From: Plantactinospora mayteni
GTDB taxonomy: Bacteria > Actinomycetota > Actinomycetes > Mycobacteriales > Micromonosporaceae
Assembly (NCBI RefSeq): GCF_016862935.1
Contig: NZ_BONX01000018.1
Span: 124,001 to 188,000 of the forward strand
DNA: 64,000 nt
Reading direction: 5' to 3'
Position numbers and translations under genes: made by a program. The notes under the pieces are model-generated. The model saw only the letters and a list, made by a program, of their open reading frames with translations, made no database searches and was not told the DNA's origin. Below, piece by piece: positions 51,481 to 60,792 of this stretch (its first letter is position 1; each line of letters starts with the position of its first letter).

Positions 51481-52449
51481 CTAGTGCTGGACGTGCCAGG
51501 GGTGCTCGTCCGGCGCGATCCTCGGCACCCCGGCCAGTTTCTCCGGGTTGAGCTGGGTGTAGGCGGCGGTGATCCGGCCGTCGGCGACGGTGAACCACAT
51601 GACGCCGTGCAGCGGCAGGCCGGGCCGGTAGTCCGCCTCGAACTGGAGGCCGAGCGTGCCGTTGACGAGTACCGGCCGCATCCGCAGGTTCTGGGTGTCC
51701 CACGCGGCCCGGCGCATCAGCCCGAACGCGAACCGGGCGACCTTGGTCGCGCCGACCACCGGATGCCGGGCGGTCGGGAAGAGGCCGCCGCCGTCGCCGA
51801 CGAGGAGCACGTCCGGGGCGAGCACCTCCAACAGCCGCTCGGGTTCGCCGGACTCGACGGCCTCGCGGAACGCGCTGACCAGCCGCTGGTGTTCGGCCGG
51901 GTCGGCGGAGTCGCGCGGGCCGTCCTCGGTGACCGCACGCCGGGCCCGGGAGGCGAGTTGTCGGGCGGCGGCCGGACTGGTCGCCAGCACCGTGGCGATC
52001 TCCGCGAAGGGTACGGCGAAGACGTCGTGCAGCACGAACGCGACCCGCTGCTCCGGGGTGAGCCGTTCCAGCACGGTCAGCAGGGCGATGCCGACCTGCT
52101 CGGTGTGCGCGGCCCGCTCGGCCGGGTCGGGGGCGAACCCGTCCGCCGCGCCGGCCGGGTCGGGCAGCCGGCCGACGATCGGCTCCGGCAGCCATTCGCC
52201 GTGGTACGCCTCCCGGCGTACCCGGGCCGAGCGGAGTACGTCGAGACAGAGCCGGGCGGTGGTGGTGGTGAGCCAGCCCCGCAGGTCGCGTACCTCGGCG
52301 CGGGCCTGCGGGGTGCCCAGGGCGGCGGCGTAACGCAGCCAGGTCTCCTGTACGGCGTCCTCCGCCTCCGCCCGGCTGCCGAGCATCCGGTACGCGACCG
52401 TCCCGAGGTGCTCCCGTTCGGCCTCGAACTCGCTGGCCAGATCCCGCAC
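51481..52449 (-). CDS. ECF sigma factor, ECF41/SigJ-like
   Basis: A 322-residue sigma factor. Region 2 is EREHLGTVAYRMLGSRAEAE with DAVQETWLRY, and region 4 is VLERLTPEQRVAFVLHDVFA followed by the helix-turn-helix VPFAEIATVLATSPAAARQL. A C-terminal SnoaL/NTF2-like extension of about 120 residues (LLEVLAPDVLLVGDGGGLFP, MWFTVADGRITAAYTQLNPE) is the mark of the ECF41 group, where it modulates activity. No anti-sigma gene is adjacent; ECF41 genes often lie near a carboxymuconolactone decarboxylase or oxidoreductase, which is not seen. The GTG follows GGGAGG. Confidence 0.9.
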   Translation of the reverse strand: MRDLASEFEAEREHLGTVAYRMLGSRAEAEDAVQETWLRYAAALGTPQARAEVRDLRGWLTTTTARLCLDVLRSARVRREAYHGEWLPEPIVGRLPDPAGAADGFAPDPAERAAHTEQVGIALLTVLERLTPEQRVAFVLHDVFAVPFAEIATVLATSPAAARQLASRARRAVTEDGPRDSADPAEHQRLVSAFREAVESGEPERLLEVLAPDVLLVGDGGGLFPTARHPVVGATKVARFAFGLMRRAAWDTQNLRMRPVLVNGTLGLQFEADYRPGLPLHGVMWFTVADGRITAAYTQLNPEKLAGVPRIAPDEHPWHVQH

Positions 52450-52677
52450 CCCTACCTCCCCCGCCGCCGTACGTCCTCCCGCGAGGTTAGCCCCGTACGC
52501 CGAGGCACCGCTTGGCGCGGGTCGGACCGGCTGGAACCGGACGGTGTGGTCAGGCCGCTCGACGCCGTGCGGGATCAGGGTGTGGTGACACCCCTGCGGG
52601 TCGTCGGGGCGGCGAATCTCACAGCACACCGAGGCGCGGGCCGTTCGGTGGTGTTCGTGCCGGACTGTCGGCGTTCA

Positions 52678-52710
52678 AGGTGAACATCAGGTGAATGACA
52701 GGTGAATCAC
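52678..52710 (+). promoter_or_regulatory. PHO box upstream of the DUF47-Pit operon
   Basis: Three direct repeats of exactly 11 bp: AGGTGAACATC, AGGTGAATGAC, AGGTGAATCAC. The reverse complement gives GTTCACC-type repeats, the binding site of the response regulator PhoP in Streptomyces. It lies 113 nt before the DUF47 start. A TAGCAT at 52756 could be the -10 element. Confidence 0.85.
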
Positions 52711-52725
52711 CCCTGACCAGGGGTG
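52708..52725. promoter_or_regulatory. Palindrome overlapping the PHO box
   Basis: CACCCCTG-AC-CAGGGGTG is a perfect 8-bp inverted repeat whose left arm shares three bases with the last PHO repeat. It may be an operator for a second regulator or a hairpin in the leader. The remaining gap upstream (52450-52677) shows no gene. Confidence 0.5.
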
Positions 52726-52822
52726 GGCGGGCGAAAACTCCGATCCGAGGTTTCCTAGCATTCCCCAGGGGCAGCCTCCTGCGGCCCGTCACCCGTCCGC
52801 CGACGCAACGAGGTTCCGTGCC

Positions 52823-53449
52823 GTGAAGTTTTCCCTCCGCCCCTCCGAGGGCGCGTTCTACGAGTTGTTCAGCAGAGCCGCTCAGAACCTCGTACGGGGT
52901 ACCGAGTTGCTGAACGAGCTGTCCCTGCCAGGGGTGGACGTGCAGTCGGTCAGCGAGCGGCTCACCGAGGTCGAGCACGACAGCGACCAGATCACCCACG
53001 AGCTGTACAAGAAGATCAACTCGACGTTCGTCACGCCCTTCGACCGGGAGGACATCTACCGGCTCGGCTCGCTGCTCGACGACGTGATGGACCACCTGGA
53101 GGCGGTCGGCAACCTGCTCTACCTCTACGGGCTGACCAAGCTGCCCTCGCTGCCCCGCGAGATGCACGAGCTGGTGAACGTCCTCGACCAGCAGGCCAAG
53201 CTGACCGCCGAGGCGATGCCCCGGCTGCGCGCGATGAAGGACCTCGAGGACTACTGGATCGAGTGCAACCGGCTGGAGAACGACGGCGACCAGGCGTACC
53301 GGATGTTGCTGGTCCGGCTCTTCTCCGGCGAGTACGACGCGCTGACCGTGCTGAAGATGAAGGAGGTCGCCGACGAGTTGGAGGCGGCCTGCGACGCGTT
53401 CGAGCACGTGGCCAACACGGTCGAGACCATCGCGGTCAAGGAAAGCTGA
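52823..53449 (+). CDS. DUF47 (PhoU-like) accessory protein of the Pit transporter
   Basis: A 208-residue all-helical protein: MKFSLRPSEGAFYELFSRAA, LTEVEHDSDQITHELYKKIN with the E-x-x-x-D metal-binding pattern, FDREDIYRLGSLLDDVMDHL and NRLENDGDQAYRMLLVRLFS with the second copy. DUF47 proteins resemble PhoU and are nearly always encoded next to a Pit phosphate permease, whose activity they are thought to regulate. The GTG is preceded by a weak GAGG. The stop is 6 nt before the pit start; a PHO box upstream places both genes under PhoP. Confidence 0.92.
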   Translation: MKFSLRPSEGAFYELFSRAAQNLVRGTELLNELSLPGVDVQSVSERLTEVEHDSDQITHELYKKINSTFVTPFDREDIYRLGSLLDDVMDHLEAVGNLLYLYGLTKLPSLPREMHELVNVLDQQAKLTAEAMPRLRAMKDLEDYWIECNRLENDGDQAYRMLLVRLFSGEYDALTVLKMKEVADELEAACDAFEHVANTVETIAVKES

Positions 53450-53455
53450 CCTCCG

Positions 53456-54457
53456 GTGACCCCTGAACTCATCGCCGTACTGGCGGTGATCGCCGTCGCG
53501 CTGCTATTCGACTACACCAACGGGTTCCACGACGCCGCGAACGCCATCGCCACCAGCATTTCCACCCGGGCGCTGACCCCCAGGGTCGCGCTCGCGATGG
53601 CCGCGGTCGGCAACTTCATCGGCGCGCACTTCGGCGCGGACGTGGCCAAGACGGTCGGCTCCGGCCTGGTCGAGTTGCCGCCCGGCGTCTCCAGCCTGGG
53701 CATCGTCTTCGCCGGGGTGATCGGCGCGATCACCTGGAACCTGGTCACCTGGTATTTCGGCCTGCCCTCGTCGTCCTCGCACGCGCTGATCGGCGGGCTG
53801 GTCGGGTCGACGCTCGCCGCCTCCGGCACGGTGCTCTGGAAGGGGATCGGGGAGAGCGTCGTACTGCCGATGATCCTCTCCCCGCTGGTCGGTTTCCTGC
53901 TCGGCTACCTGGTAATGATCGCGGTCCAGTGGATCTTCCGGAACGGGCAGCCGGGCAAGCTCAACCGGGGCTTCCGGTGGGCCCAGACCGCCTCGGCGGC
54001 GGCGATGTCGATCGGGCACGGCATGCAGGACGCGGCCAAGACGATCGGCATCGTGGTGCTCGCCCTCTTCGTCGGCGGCTACCAGGGCAGCGCCGAGCAC
54101 ATTCCGGAGTGGGCGTTCTGGACCTCGGCGACGGTGCTGGCCCTCGGCACGTACGCGGGCGGCTGGCGGATCATCCGTACCCTCGGACGCAAGATCATCG
54201 ACCTCCGGCCGCCGGAGGGCTTCGCCGCCGAGACCGTGGCCAGCGGGGTGCTCTACTTCAACGCCCTGGTGCTGGGCGCCCCGATCTCCACCACGCACAC
54301 CATCACCTCGGCGATCATGGGCGTCGGGGCGACCAAGCGGCTCTCCGCCGTCCGCTGGGGCGTGGCCGGCAACATCGTCGGCGCCTGGATCCTGACCTTC
54401 CCGGCCGCCGGCTCGATCGGCGCGCTCATGTATTTCCTGGTCCGACCGCTCTTCTGA
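53456..54457 (+). CDS. pit: Low-affinity inorganic phosphate transporter (Pit family)
   Basis: A 333-residue permease with about ten helices and the two inverted PHO4 family repeats: FDYTNGFHDAANAIATSIST near residue 20 and MSIGHGMQDAAKTIGIVVLA near 185, plus GLPSSSSHALIGGLVGS and GAPISTTHTITSAIMGVG. It moves metal-phosphate complexes using the proton gradient. The GTG start is 6 nt after the DUF47 stop, with AAGGAAAG as the binding site, so the two are one operon. A strong hairpin follows the stop. Confidence 0.95.
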   Translation: MTPELIAVLAVIAVALLFDYTNGFHDAANAIATSISTRALTPRVALAMAAVGNFIGAHFGADVAKTVGSGLVELPPGVSSLGIVFAGVIGAITWNLVTWYFGLPSSSSHALIGGLVGSTLAASGTVLWKGIGESVVLPMILSPLVGFLLGYLVMIAVQWIFRNGQPGKLNRGFRWAQTASAAAMSIGHGMQDAAKTIGIVVLALFVGGYQGSAEHIPEWAFWTSATVLALGTYAGGWRIIRTLGRKIIDLRPPEGFAAETVASGVLYFNALVLGAPISTTHTITSAIMGVGATKRLSAVRWGVAGNIVGAWILTFPAAGSIGALMYFLVRPLF

Positions 54458-54463
54458 GCGATC

Positions 54464-54493
54464 CCGCCCCGGACGGCCAGCCGTCCGGGGCGG
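54464..54493. terminator. Terminator between convergent pit and oxidoreductase genes
   Basis: A perfect 14-bp inverted repeat (CCGCCCCGGACGGC and its complement) separated by two bases, 6 nt after the pit stop. It can work for both converging units. Confidence 0.8.
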
Positions 54494-54535
54494 TCCGGTG
54501 GCCAGGTGCTCGCCGCGCTGCCGATGCTCGCGCGG

Positions 54536-55504
54536 TCAGGGGTAGGTCACGCCGATCTGCTCGCGGATGTCGTCGAGCAGGCCCATCACCTCCAGGGTCG
54601 CGGCGTGCGGCACCAGCGGGCTCTCCAGCAGCCCGGCCGCGAGGCAGCGCTGCACCTCGGCCGCCTCGTGCTGGTAGCCCGAGCCGGTCAGGTCGACCGG
54701 CAGCAGCTCCGGGTCGGCGCCGTCCCGGAGCAGGGTGACCTGGCCCGGCCGGTAGAACGGCGGCGCCAGCTCGATCCGGCCGGTCCGCCCGGTGATCACC
54801 GCCGCCACCCGGGTCGCGCCGATCATGCCGCAGCTCAGCGTGGCGACCGCGCCCGACTCGTAGCCGAATATGATCCCGGTGTTCTCGTCGACCCCCTCCG
54901 GGCTGATCCTGGCCCAGGAGCGGACCTGGTCCGGCAGGCCGAGCAGCAGGTGCGCCAGGCTGATCGGATAGACCCCGAGGTCCAGCAGGGCGCCGCCGCC
55001 GAGCGCCCGGGCCCGCATCCGGTGCTCGGGCGGGAACGGCCCGCCGACCCCGAAGTCCGCCTGCACGCTGGTCACCTCGCCGATCGCGCCGTCGGCGATC
55101 AGCTCCCGGATCCGGAGTACGACCGGATTGCACCGCATCCACATCGCCTCCATCAGGAAGCGGTCGTTGGCGGTCGCCACGTCGACGAGTCGCTGGGCGG
55201 CGGCCCGGTCCAGGGTGATCGGCTTCTCGACGAGTACCGCCCGGCCGGCGTCCAGGCAGGCCATCGTGGCGTCGAAGTGTGCCGCGTGCGGGGTGGCGAC
55301 GTACACCACGTCGATCTCGTCGTCGGCGGCGAACTCCTGCCACGACCCGTACGCCCGGGGCACCCCGTGCCGGTCCGCGAAGGCGCGGGCGGTCTGCTCG
55401 GTACGGGAGCCGACGGCGACGACCTCGGCGTCCGGCAGCAGCCGAAGATCCTCGACGAAGGTGGCGGCGATGTAACCGGTGGCCAGGATGCCCCAACGTG
55501 TCAT
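54536..55504 (-). CDS. Gfo/Idh/MocA family oxidoreductase
   Basis: A 322-residue NAD(P)-dependent dehydrogenase. The Rossmann half starts WGILATGYIAATFVEDL, with VVAVGSRTEQTARAFADRHG, DVVYVATPHAAHFDATMACL and VLVEKPITLDRAAA (the family E-K-P). The C-terminal sheet begins FLMEAMWMRCNPVVLRIREL, and LLDLGVYPISLAHLLLG holds D-x-G-x-Y. The EAMW variant is typical of members acting on sugars or trans-dihydrodiols; the substrate is unknown. It is divergent from the NUDIX gene. Confidence 0.88.
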   Translation of the reverse strand: MTRWGILATGYIAATFVEDLRLLPDAEVVAVGSRTEQTARAFADRHGVPRAYGSWQEFAADDEIDVVYVATPHAAHFDATMACLDAGRAVLVEKPITLDRAAAQRLVDVATANDRFLMEAMWMRCNPVVLRIRELIADGAIGEVTSVQADFGVGGPFPPEHRMRARALGGGALLDLGVYPISLAHLLLGLPDQVRSWARISPEGVDENTGIIFGYESGAVATLSCGMIGATRVAAVITGRTGRIELAPPFYRPGQVTLLRDGADPELLPVDLTGSGYQHEAAEVQRCLAAGLLESPLVPHAATLEVMGLLDDIREQIGVTYP

Positions 55505-55597
55505 GCCCGGCACCGTAGCCGAGCACCGTCCCGCCCCGGTCGGCTCCCCCGGCAGGCAAGATCGCGGCTGCCCGGACGGCCGCACTACGCTCGCCAC

Positions 55598-56425
55598 ATG
55601 ACCAGCTTTGCCGCCCCGGAGTCGATCGCCGCCCACGCCCGCCGGTTCTACGCCGAGGCTGGGGTGCCGGTGCCGGCCCGGCCGGCCGCGACCGTACTGC
55701 TGCTCCGGCCGGACGCCTCGGGTCGGGACGGCTTCGAGGTGTACATGATCCGCCGCGCCGCCAGCATGACCTTCGGCGGCATGTACGCCTTCCCCGGCGG
55801 CAGCGTCGACCCGGGCGACTCGGAGATCCGGCTGGACTGGTCCGGCTCCGGCCCGGCGGACTGGGGGAACCGGCTCGGCCAGCCGCCCGGACCGGCCCAG
55901 GCGCTGGTCTGTGCGGCGGCCCGAGAGGTCTTCGAGGAGGCGGGCGTACTGCTCGCCGGCCCGGACCACGACAAGGTGGTGGGCGACGTCAGCGGCGACG
56001 AGTGGGAGCGGGCCCGGCAGGCGCTGGTGAACCGGCGTACCGGCTTCGCCGACCTGCTCCGGGACTGCCGGCTCACCCTCCGGTCCGACCTGCTGCTGCC
56101 GTGGAGCCGGTGGGTCACCCCGGAGTTCGAGCCGCGCCGCTTCGACACGTACTTCTTCGTCGCGCTGCTGCCGGCGGGTCAGCGGCCCCGGGACGTCTCC
56201 GGGGAGGCCGACCACACCATGTGGATCCGGCCGGCGGAGGCGCTGGCCCGGTTCGAGGCGGGCGAGATCGCCATGCTCCCGCCCACGGTCATCACGCTGA
56301 CCGAGATCGCCGACTGTGCGGACCTGGCCGGGGTGCCCGCCGCCGCGGCCGTGCGGGACGCCGGCACCCCGGTCATGCCCCGCTTCGCCCAGGCCGAGGA
56401 CGGCAGCGGCCACTTTCTCCTGTAG
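55598..56425 (+). CDS. NUDIX hydrolase
   Basis: A 275-residue protein. The NUDIX box is split by a short insertion: GGSVDPGD near residue 67, then AAAREVFEEAGVLLAG near 108 with the R-E-x-x-E-E-x-G metal-binding core. The N-terminus reads RFYAEAGVPVPARPAATVLL and the C-terminal half EFEPRRFDTYFFVALLPAGQ. This long form resembles the NUDT19-like acyl-CoA diphosphatase-type group, with substrate open. It converges with pstB across a 16-bp-stem hairpin. Confidence 0.85.
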   Translation: MTSFAAPESIAAHARRFYAEAGVPVPARPAATVLLLRPDASGRDGFEVYMIRRAASMTFGGMYAFPGGSVDPGDSEIRLDWSGSGPADWGNRLGQPPGPAQALVCAAAREVFEEAGVLLAGPDHDKVVGDVSGDEWERARQALVNRRTGFADLLRDCRLTLRSDLLLPWSRWVTPEFEPRRFDTYFFVALLPAGQRPRDVSGEADHTMWIRPAEALARFEAGEIAMLPPTVITLTEIADCADLAGVPAAAAVRDAGTPVMPRFAQAEDGSGHFLL

Positions 56426-56443
56426 TGAAACCCCGCAGCGAAA

Positions 56444-56493
56444 CGTGATCCCGGAGAGTTCGGCCAGCGTGCGCCGTACTCTCCGGGATCACG
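56444..56493. terminator. Bidirectional terminator between NUDIX gene and pstB
   Basis: A perfect 16-bp stem: CGTGATCCCGGAGAGT (56444-56459) and its exact complement (56478-56493), with an 18-nt loop. No U tract. It lies 18 nt after the NUDIX stop and 20 nt after the pstB stop on the other strand. Confidence 0.85.
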
Positions 56494-56513
56494 GAACAGC
56501 AGGTGGGGCGGGG

Positions 56514-57290
56514 TCAGCCGAAGCGGCCGGTGATGTAGTCCTCGGTCTTCTTCACGTTCGGGTTGCTGAAGATCTTCTGGGTGTCGTCGTATTCGATCAG
56601 CCGGCCCGGGTCGCCGGTCTGCTCGATCGAGAAGAAGGCCGTCCGGTCCGAGACCCGGGCCGCCTGCTGCATGTTGTGCGTCACGATGATGATCGTGTAG
56701 CGGTCCTTGAGCTTGAACATCAGGTCCTCGATCGCCAGCGTGGAGATCGGGTCCAGCGCCGAGCAGGGCTCGTCCATCAGCACCACCTGCGGCTCGACCG
56801 CGATGGTCCGGGCGATGCAGAGCCGCTGCTGCTGCCCGCCGGACAGGCCCGCGCCGGGCTTGCCGAGCCGGTCCTTGACCTCGTCCCAGAGGTTCGCCGA
56901 GCGGAGCGCCCGCTCGGCCGCGTCCTCCAGGACCGACTTGCGGCGTACGCCGTTCAGCCGCAGCCCGGCGACCACGTTGTCGAAGATCGACATGGTGGGG
57001 AACGGGTTGGGCCGCTGGAAGACCATCCCGATCATCCGGCGGACCGCGGTCACGTCCACGTCCCGCTCGTAGATGTTCTGGTCGTCGATGGTGAGCTTGC
57101 CGTCGACCCGGGCGCCGGGCAGCACCTCGTGCATCCGGTTGATGGTGCGCAGGAAGGTCGACTTGCCGCAGCCCGAGGGTCCGATGAGCGCGGTGACGGT
57201 CTTCGGTTCGACGGTGAGGTTGATGTCCTCGATCGCCTTGAACGAGCCGTAGTACGCGGTGACGCTGGTCGCGTCGATTCGCTTGGCCAT
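56514..57290 (-). CDS. pstB: Phosphate ABC transporter ATPase
   Basis: A 258-residue ATPase: Walker [20 protein letters not shown] near residue 36, [18 protein letters not shown] (Q loop, the family P-N-P-F), signature [19 protein letters not shown], Walker [17 protein letters not shown] and H loop [14 protein letters not shown]. It powers high-affinity phosphate uptake with PstA, PstC and PstS. The ATG at 57290 is preferred to the one 6 nt upstream because AAGGA lies 7 nt before it. It is the last gene of the pst operon, 16 nt after pstA. Confidence 0.97.
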   Translation of the reverse strand: MAKRIDATSVTAYYGSFKAIEDINLTVEPKTVTALIGPSGCGKSTFLRTINRMHEVLPGARVDGKLTIDDQNIYERDVDVTAVRRMIGMVFQRPNPFPTMSIFDNVVAGLRLNGVRRKSVLEDAAERALRSANLWDEVKDRLGKPGAGLSGGQQQRLCIARTIAVEPQVVLMDEPCSALDPISTLAIEDLMFKLKDRYTIIIVTHNMQQAARVSDRTAFFSIEQTGDPGRLIEYDDTQKIFSNPNVKKTEDYITGRFG

Positions 57291-57306
57291 GATCATTCCT
57301 TCGGGG

Positions 57307-58395
57307 TTAGCGGCTGAACCGGTTGCGGCGGGCCAGCAGTTTCGCCGCGATCGTCAGGATCAGTACGAGGGCGACGAGGGTGAGTGCCGCGGCCCAGGCG
57401 CGGGCCGGCGCGTACCGGGAGGCGTCCCCGGCCTGCTGGTAGACGTAGAGCGCCAGCGACGACTGGTTGTTCTCGAACGGGTTGAAGTTGATCGCGGCGC
57501 CACCCCCGGCGACCAGCAGTACCGGCGCGGTCTCCCCGGCGGCCCGGGCAACGGCCAGCATCACGCCGGTGACGATCCCGGGCAGGGCGGTGGGGAGCAC
57601 GATCCGCAGGATCGTCTTCCACTTCGGGATGCCGAGCGCGTACGCCCCCTCGCGCAGCGGCGCCGGCACCAGCCGGAGCATCTCCTCGGTGGACCGCACG
57701 ATGGTGGGCAGCATCAGCACGCTCAACGCCAGCGAGGCGGCGAAGCCGGAGTAGCCCGGCCGCCCGTCGTTGAAGTACGGCGAGACGATCAGGATCCAGA
57801 AGGCGAGTACGAAGAGGCCGGCGACGATCGACGGGATGCCGGTCATCACGTCCACGAAGAACCGGATGGTGAAGGCGAACCGGCCCCGGCCGTACTCGAC
57901 GATGTAGATGGCGCAGGCGATGCCGAGCGGCACGGTGATCAGGGTGGCGACGCCGACCTGCTCCAGCGTGCCGATGATGGCGTGGTAGGCGCCACCGTTC
58001 GGGTCCCGGGCCCCGATGTTGTTCATCGAGGTGCCGAAGAAGTTGCCGTCCAGCCGCTCGATGCCCTTGCTGACCAGCGTCCAGGTGACCGAGGCCAGCG
58101 GCAGCAGGGCGAGTACGAAGGCGGAGTGGATCAGCGCGCTCCACGTGCGGTTGCGCGCCTGCCGCCGCCCCTCCACCGCGTTGCTGGCGAGGAAGAGGCC
58201 GACCAGGTAGAAGACCACCGCGAGGGCGACGACCAGGGCGGTGCCGCCGATCCCGGCGCCGTAGACCACGGCGGCGGAGAGCACCACGGCGGCCACCGCG
58301 ATGCCGAGGCTGGCCACCACCGGCAGCCGGCGGGTACGCAGTTGCGGGCTCTGCCCCGGCGCGGTCGAGGGAGGTGCTGTCGTCGTTGTCGTCAT
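57307..58395 (-). CDS. pstA: Phosphate ABC transporter permease PstA
   Basis: A 362-residue permease. Two extra N-terminal helices (about 25-75) precede the core of six: [60 protein letters not shown] and the ATPase-contacting loop [40 protein letters not shown] (E-A-A-like G-x-x). It ends LARRNRFSR. The ATG overlaps the pstC stop by 4 nt (ATGA), so translation is coupled. Confidence 0.96.
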   Translation of the reverse strand: MTTTTTAPPSTAPGQSPQLRTRRLPVVASLGIAVAAVVLSAAVVYGAGIGGTALVVALAVVFYLVGLFLASNAVEGRRQARNRTWSALIHSAFVLALLPLASVTWTLVSKGIERLDGNFFGTSMNNIGARDPNGGAYHAIIGTLEQVGVATLITVPLGIACAIYIVEYGRGRFAFTIRFFVDVMTGIPSIVAGLFVLAFWILIVSPYFNDGRPGYSGFAASLALSVLMLPTIVRSTEEMLRLVPAPLREGAYALGIPKWKTILRIVLPTALPGIVTGVMLAVARAAGETAPVLLVAGGGAAINFNPFENNQSSLALYVYQQAGDASRYAPARAWAAALTLVALVLILTIAAKLLARRNRFSR

Positions 58396-59522
58396 GCTGC
58401 GGACTCCGTGAACTCCCGGCGCCGGTAGATGATGGCCCGCGCGGTGATGTTGACGATCAGCGTGATCGAGAAGAGCACCAGGCCGGAGGCGATCAGCGCG
58501 CCGCGGCCGGTGTCGTTGGCCTCGCCGAACGCGTTCGCGATGTTGGCGGCGACCGTGTTGCCACCGTTCTCGATGATGTTGAACGAGATGCTTGAGACGA
58601 TGCCGAGGGTCATCGCCAGGGCGATGGTCTCGCCGAGCGCCCGGCCCAGGCCGAGCATGGTGGCGCCGATGACGCCGGGACGGCCGTACGGCAGCACTGC
58701 CGTCCGGATCATCTCCCACTTGGTGGCGCCGAGCGCGAGCGCGGCCTCCTCGTTGGCGGTCGGGGTCTGCCGGAACACCTCACGGGAGAGCGAGGTGATG
58801 ATCGGCAGCACCATGATGGCCAGCACCAGCGAGCCGAGCAGGATCGACCGGCCGAACGGCCCCTCCCCGCCGAAGATCGGGATCCAGCCGAAGTACTTGT
58901 TCAGCCAGACCGAGAACTCCTGCACCGGGCCGTAGAAGAAGTCCCGGCCCCAGAGCCCGAAGACCACGCTCGGCACCGCGGCCAGCAGGTCGACCAGGAA
59001 GCCCAGCGCGGTACCGACCCGGCGGGGCGCGTAGTGCGACAGGTAGAGCGCGATGCCCAGCGCCACCGGTACGGCCAGCAGCAGGGCCAGCACCGACGTG
59101 AGTACGGTGCCGAAGGCCAGGGCGCCGATGCCGAACCTCGGCTGCGCCTCGTTGGGGAACCAGCCCTCGAAGGTGAAGAAGTTGGCGGTGTTGGCGTTCA
59201 GCGCAGGTACGGCCTTGGCGATCAGGAAGATCGCGATCGCCACGATGATGACCAGCACCATCGCGCCGGCGGCCATGGTGAAGCTCTGGAAGAGGCGCTC
59301 GGCGCCGAAGGCGCTCCGCCGGGGCAGGGCGCCGCCGCCACCCAGGCCGGTGCCGCCGCCGCCACTGCCGCCGCCGCGCCGGCCAGCTCCGTCCGGAGCG
59401 CGGTCCGCGGGTGTCACTGGTACGTCGACCGACAGCGCGGCACCGGCGGACCCTGCGTGACCGATGGTCACACGGGGTCCGCCGGTGCCGGCGTTGGCCG
59501 AGCGGTCTGGGGTGTCGCCCAT
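58392..59522 (-). CDS. pstC: Phosphate ABC transporter permease PstC
   Basis: A 376-residue permease with an unusual 75-residue glycine-rich N-terminus (GRRGGGSGGGG-type). Core helices include FTMAAGAMVLVIIVAIAIFL, ALAFGTVLTSVLALLLAVPV, FLVDLLAAVPSVVFGLWG and the coupling loop TANEEAALALGATKWEMIRT, AVLPYGRPGVIGATMLGLGR. With PstA it forms the membrane channel. It begins 49 nt after the pstS stop and overlaps pstA by 4 nt. Confidence 0.96.
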   Translation of the reverse strand: MGDTPDRSANAGTGGPRVTIGHAGSAGAALSVDVPVTPADRAPDGAGRRGGGSGGGGTGLGGGGALPRRSAFGAERLFQSFTMAAGAMVLVIIVAIAIFLIAKAVPALNANTANFFTFEGWFPNEAQPRFGIGALAFGTVLTSVLALLLAVPVALGIALYLSHYAPRRVGTALGFLVDLLAAVPSVVFGLWGRDFFYGPVQEFSVWLNKYFGWIPIFGGEGPFGRSILLGSLVLAIMVLPIITSLSREVFRQTPTANEEAALALGATKWEMIRTAVLPYGRPGVIGATMLGLGRALGETIALAMTLGIVSSISFNIIENGGNTVAANIANAFGEANDTGRGALIASGLVLFSITLIVNITARAIIYRRREFTESAA

Positions 59523-59571
59523 CTGCTCGCTCGCTCCGTTGACGAAGTTATGAGGATGATCTATTGAGAGA

Positions 59572-60675
59572 TCAGGCGAGAGCCTTGACCGACGCCTCGA
59601 CCTTGGCGCGAACCGTCTCCGGCAGCGGGGCGTAGCCCAGCTCGGTCAGGTCGGCCTGCCCGTCGGTGCTGGCGGCGTAGCTCAGGAAGCCCTTGACCAG
59701 CGCCAGCTTGTCGGCGGCGAGGCCCTTCGAGCAGACGATCTCGTAGGTCACCAGGACGATCGGGTACGCCCCGGCCTCCTTGGTGTTGAAGTCGATCTTC
59801 ATCTTCAGGTCTTCGCCCTGGCCGACGACCTCGGCACCGGCGATGGTCTTACCGGCCGACTCGGGGGTCAGCTCGGCGAACTCGCCGGCCCCGTTGCCGA
59901 TCTTGGCCATCTTCAGGCTGCTGTTCTCGGCGTAGGACATCTCGACGTAGCTGATGCTGCCCTCGGCCTGCTTGACCGCGCTGGCCACACCGTCCGACTT
60001 GGCCGCACCGGTGCCGCCCGGGGCCTTCCACGCCTTGCCCTTGCCGAAGGTCCAGTCGGCCTCGGCGGTCTTGGCGAGGAAGTCGGTGAAGTTGTCGGTG
60101 GTGCCCGACTCGTCCGACCGGTGCACGGTCTGGATCGTCGCCGACGGCAGGGTCGCGCTCGGGTTGTCGGCCTTGATCGCGGCGTCGTCCCACTTGGTGA
60201 TCTTGCCGGCGAAGATCTTGGCAAGCGTGGCCGGCTTGAGCTGGAGGTTGTCCAGGCCGTTCACGTTGTAGACGATCGCGACCGGGCCGATCACCATCGG
60301 CAGGTGGATCGCCTTGCCGCCGGTGCACTTGGCGTCGGCCTTCGGCTGCTCGTCGTCCTTGAGGGCCGAGTCCGAGCCGGCGAAGTCCGCGGTACCGGCG
60401 ATGAAGGCCTGGATGCCCGCACCGGAACCGCTCGGCTCGTAGTTGATGGTCGAGCCGGTGCACTTCTGCTGGTACGCCTTACGCCACTCGTCGACGGCGT
60501 TCTTCTGCGCCGACGAACCCTGGGCGTTGACCGTGCCCGTGGCGCAGTCTTCCGCCGCGGAAGACCCGGAGGCCGACGGCTCGGTGGGCTCGTTATTGTC
60601 CGAGCCGCACGCGCTGACTGCCAGTGCCGTGGCCAGAGCGAGACAGGCAATGGTGCCGTGCCGCTGGAGCTTCAC
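59572..60675 (-). CDS. pstS: Phosphate-binding lipoprotein PstS
   Basis: A 367-residue lipoprotein. The signal peptide TIACLALATALAVSAC ends in a lipobox, with Cys-23 expected to carry the lipid. The mature protein shows VNAQGSSAQKNAVDEWRKAY, YEPSGSGAGIQAFIAGTADF with the phosphate-binding loop, FAGSDSAL, and TVHRSDESGTTDNFTDFLAK, a family signature. It captures phosphate outside the membrane for PstCAB. The GTG at 60675 is chosen because AAGGGA lies 9 nt before it; another GTG at 60693 is in frame. A PHO box lies about 120 nt upstream. Confidence 0.96.
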   Translation of the reverse strand: MKLQRHGTIACLALATALAVSACGSDNNEPTEPSASGSSAAEDCATGTVNAQGSSAQKNAVDEWRKAYQQKCTGSTINYEPSGSGAGIQAFIAGTADFAGSDSALKDDEQPKADAKCTGGKAIHLPMVIGPVAIVYNVNGLDNLQLKPATLAKIFAGKITKWDDAAIKADNPSATLPSATIQTVHRSDESGTTDNFTDFLAKTAEADWTFGKGKAWKAPGGTGAAKSDGVASAVKQAEGSISYVEMSYAENSSLKMAKIGNGAGEFAELTPESAGKTIAGAEVVGQGEDLKMKIDFNTKEAGAYPIVLVTYEIVCSKGLAADKLALVKGFLSYAASTDGQADLTELGYAPLPETVRAKVEASVKALA

Positions 60676-60792
60676 CTGAAAGGTTCCCTTCACCTTGTAC
60701 GAAGCAAGCCCGAGGCGCCGCCCCGGGAGCCGACTAGTGGTCGGCTATGTAGGGAAGTTAGGAGCGCCAGGTAGCCGGTTCGCCGGTCGCGA

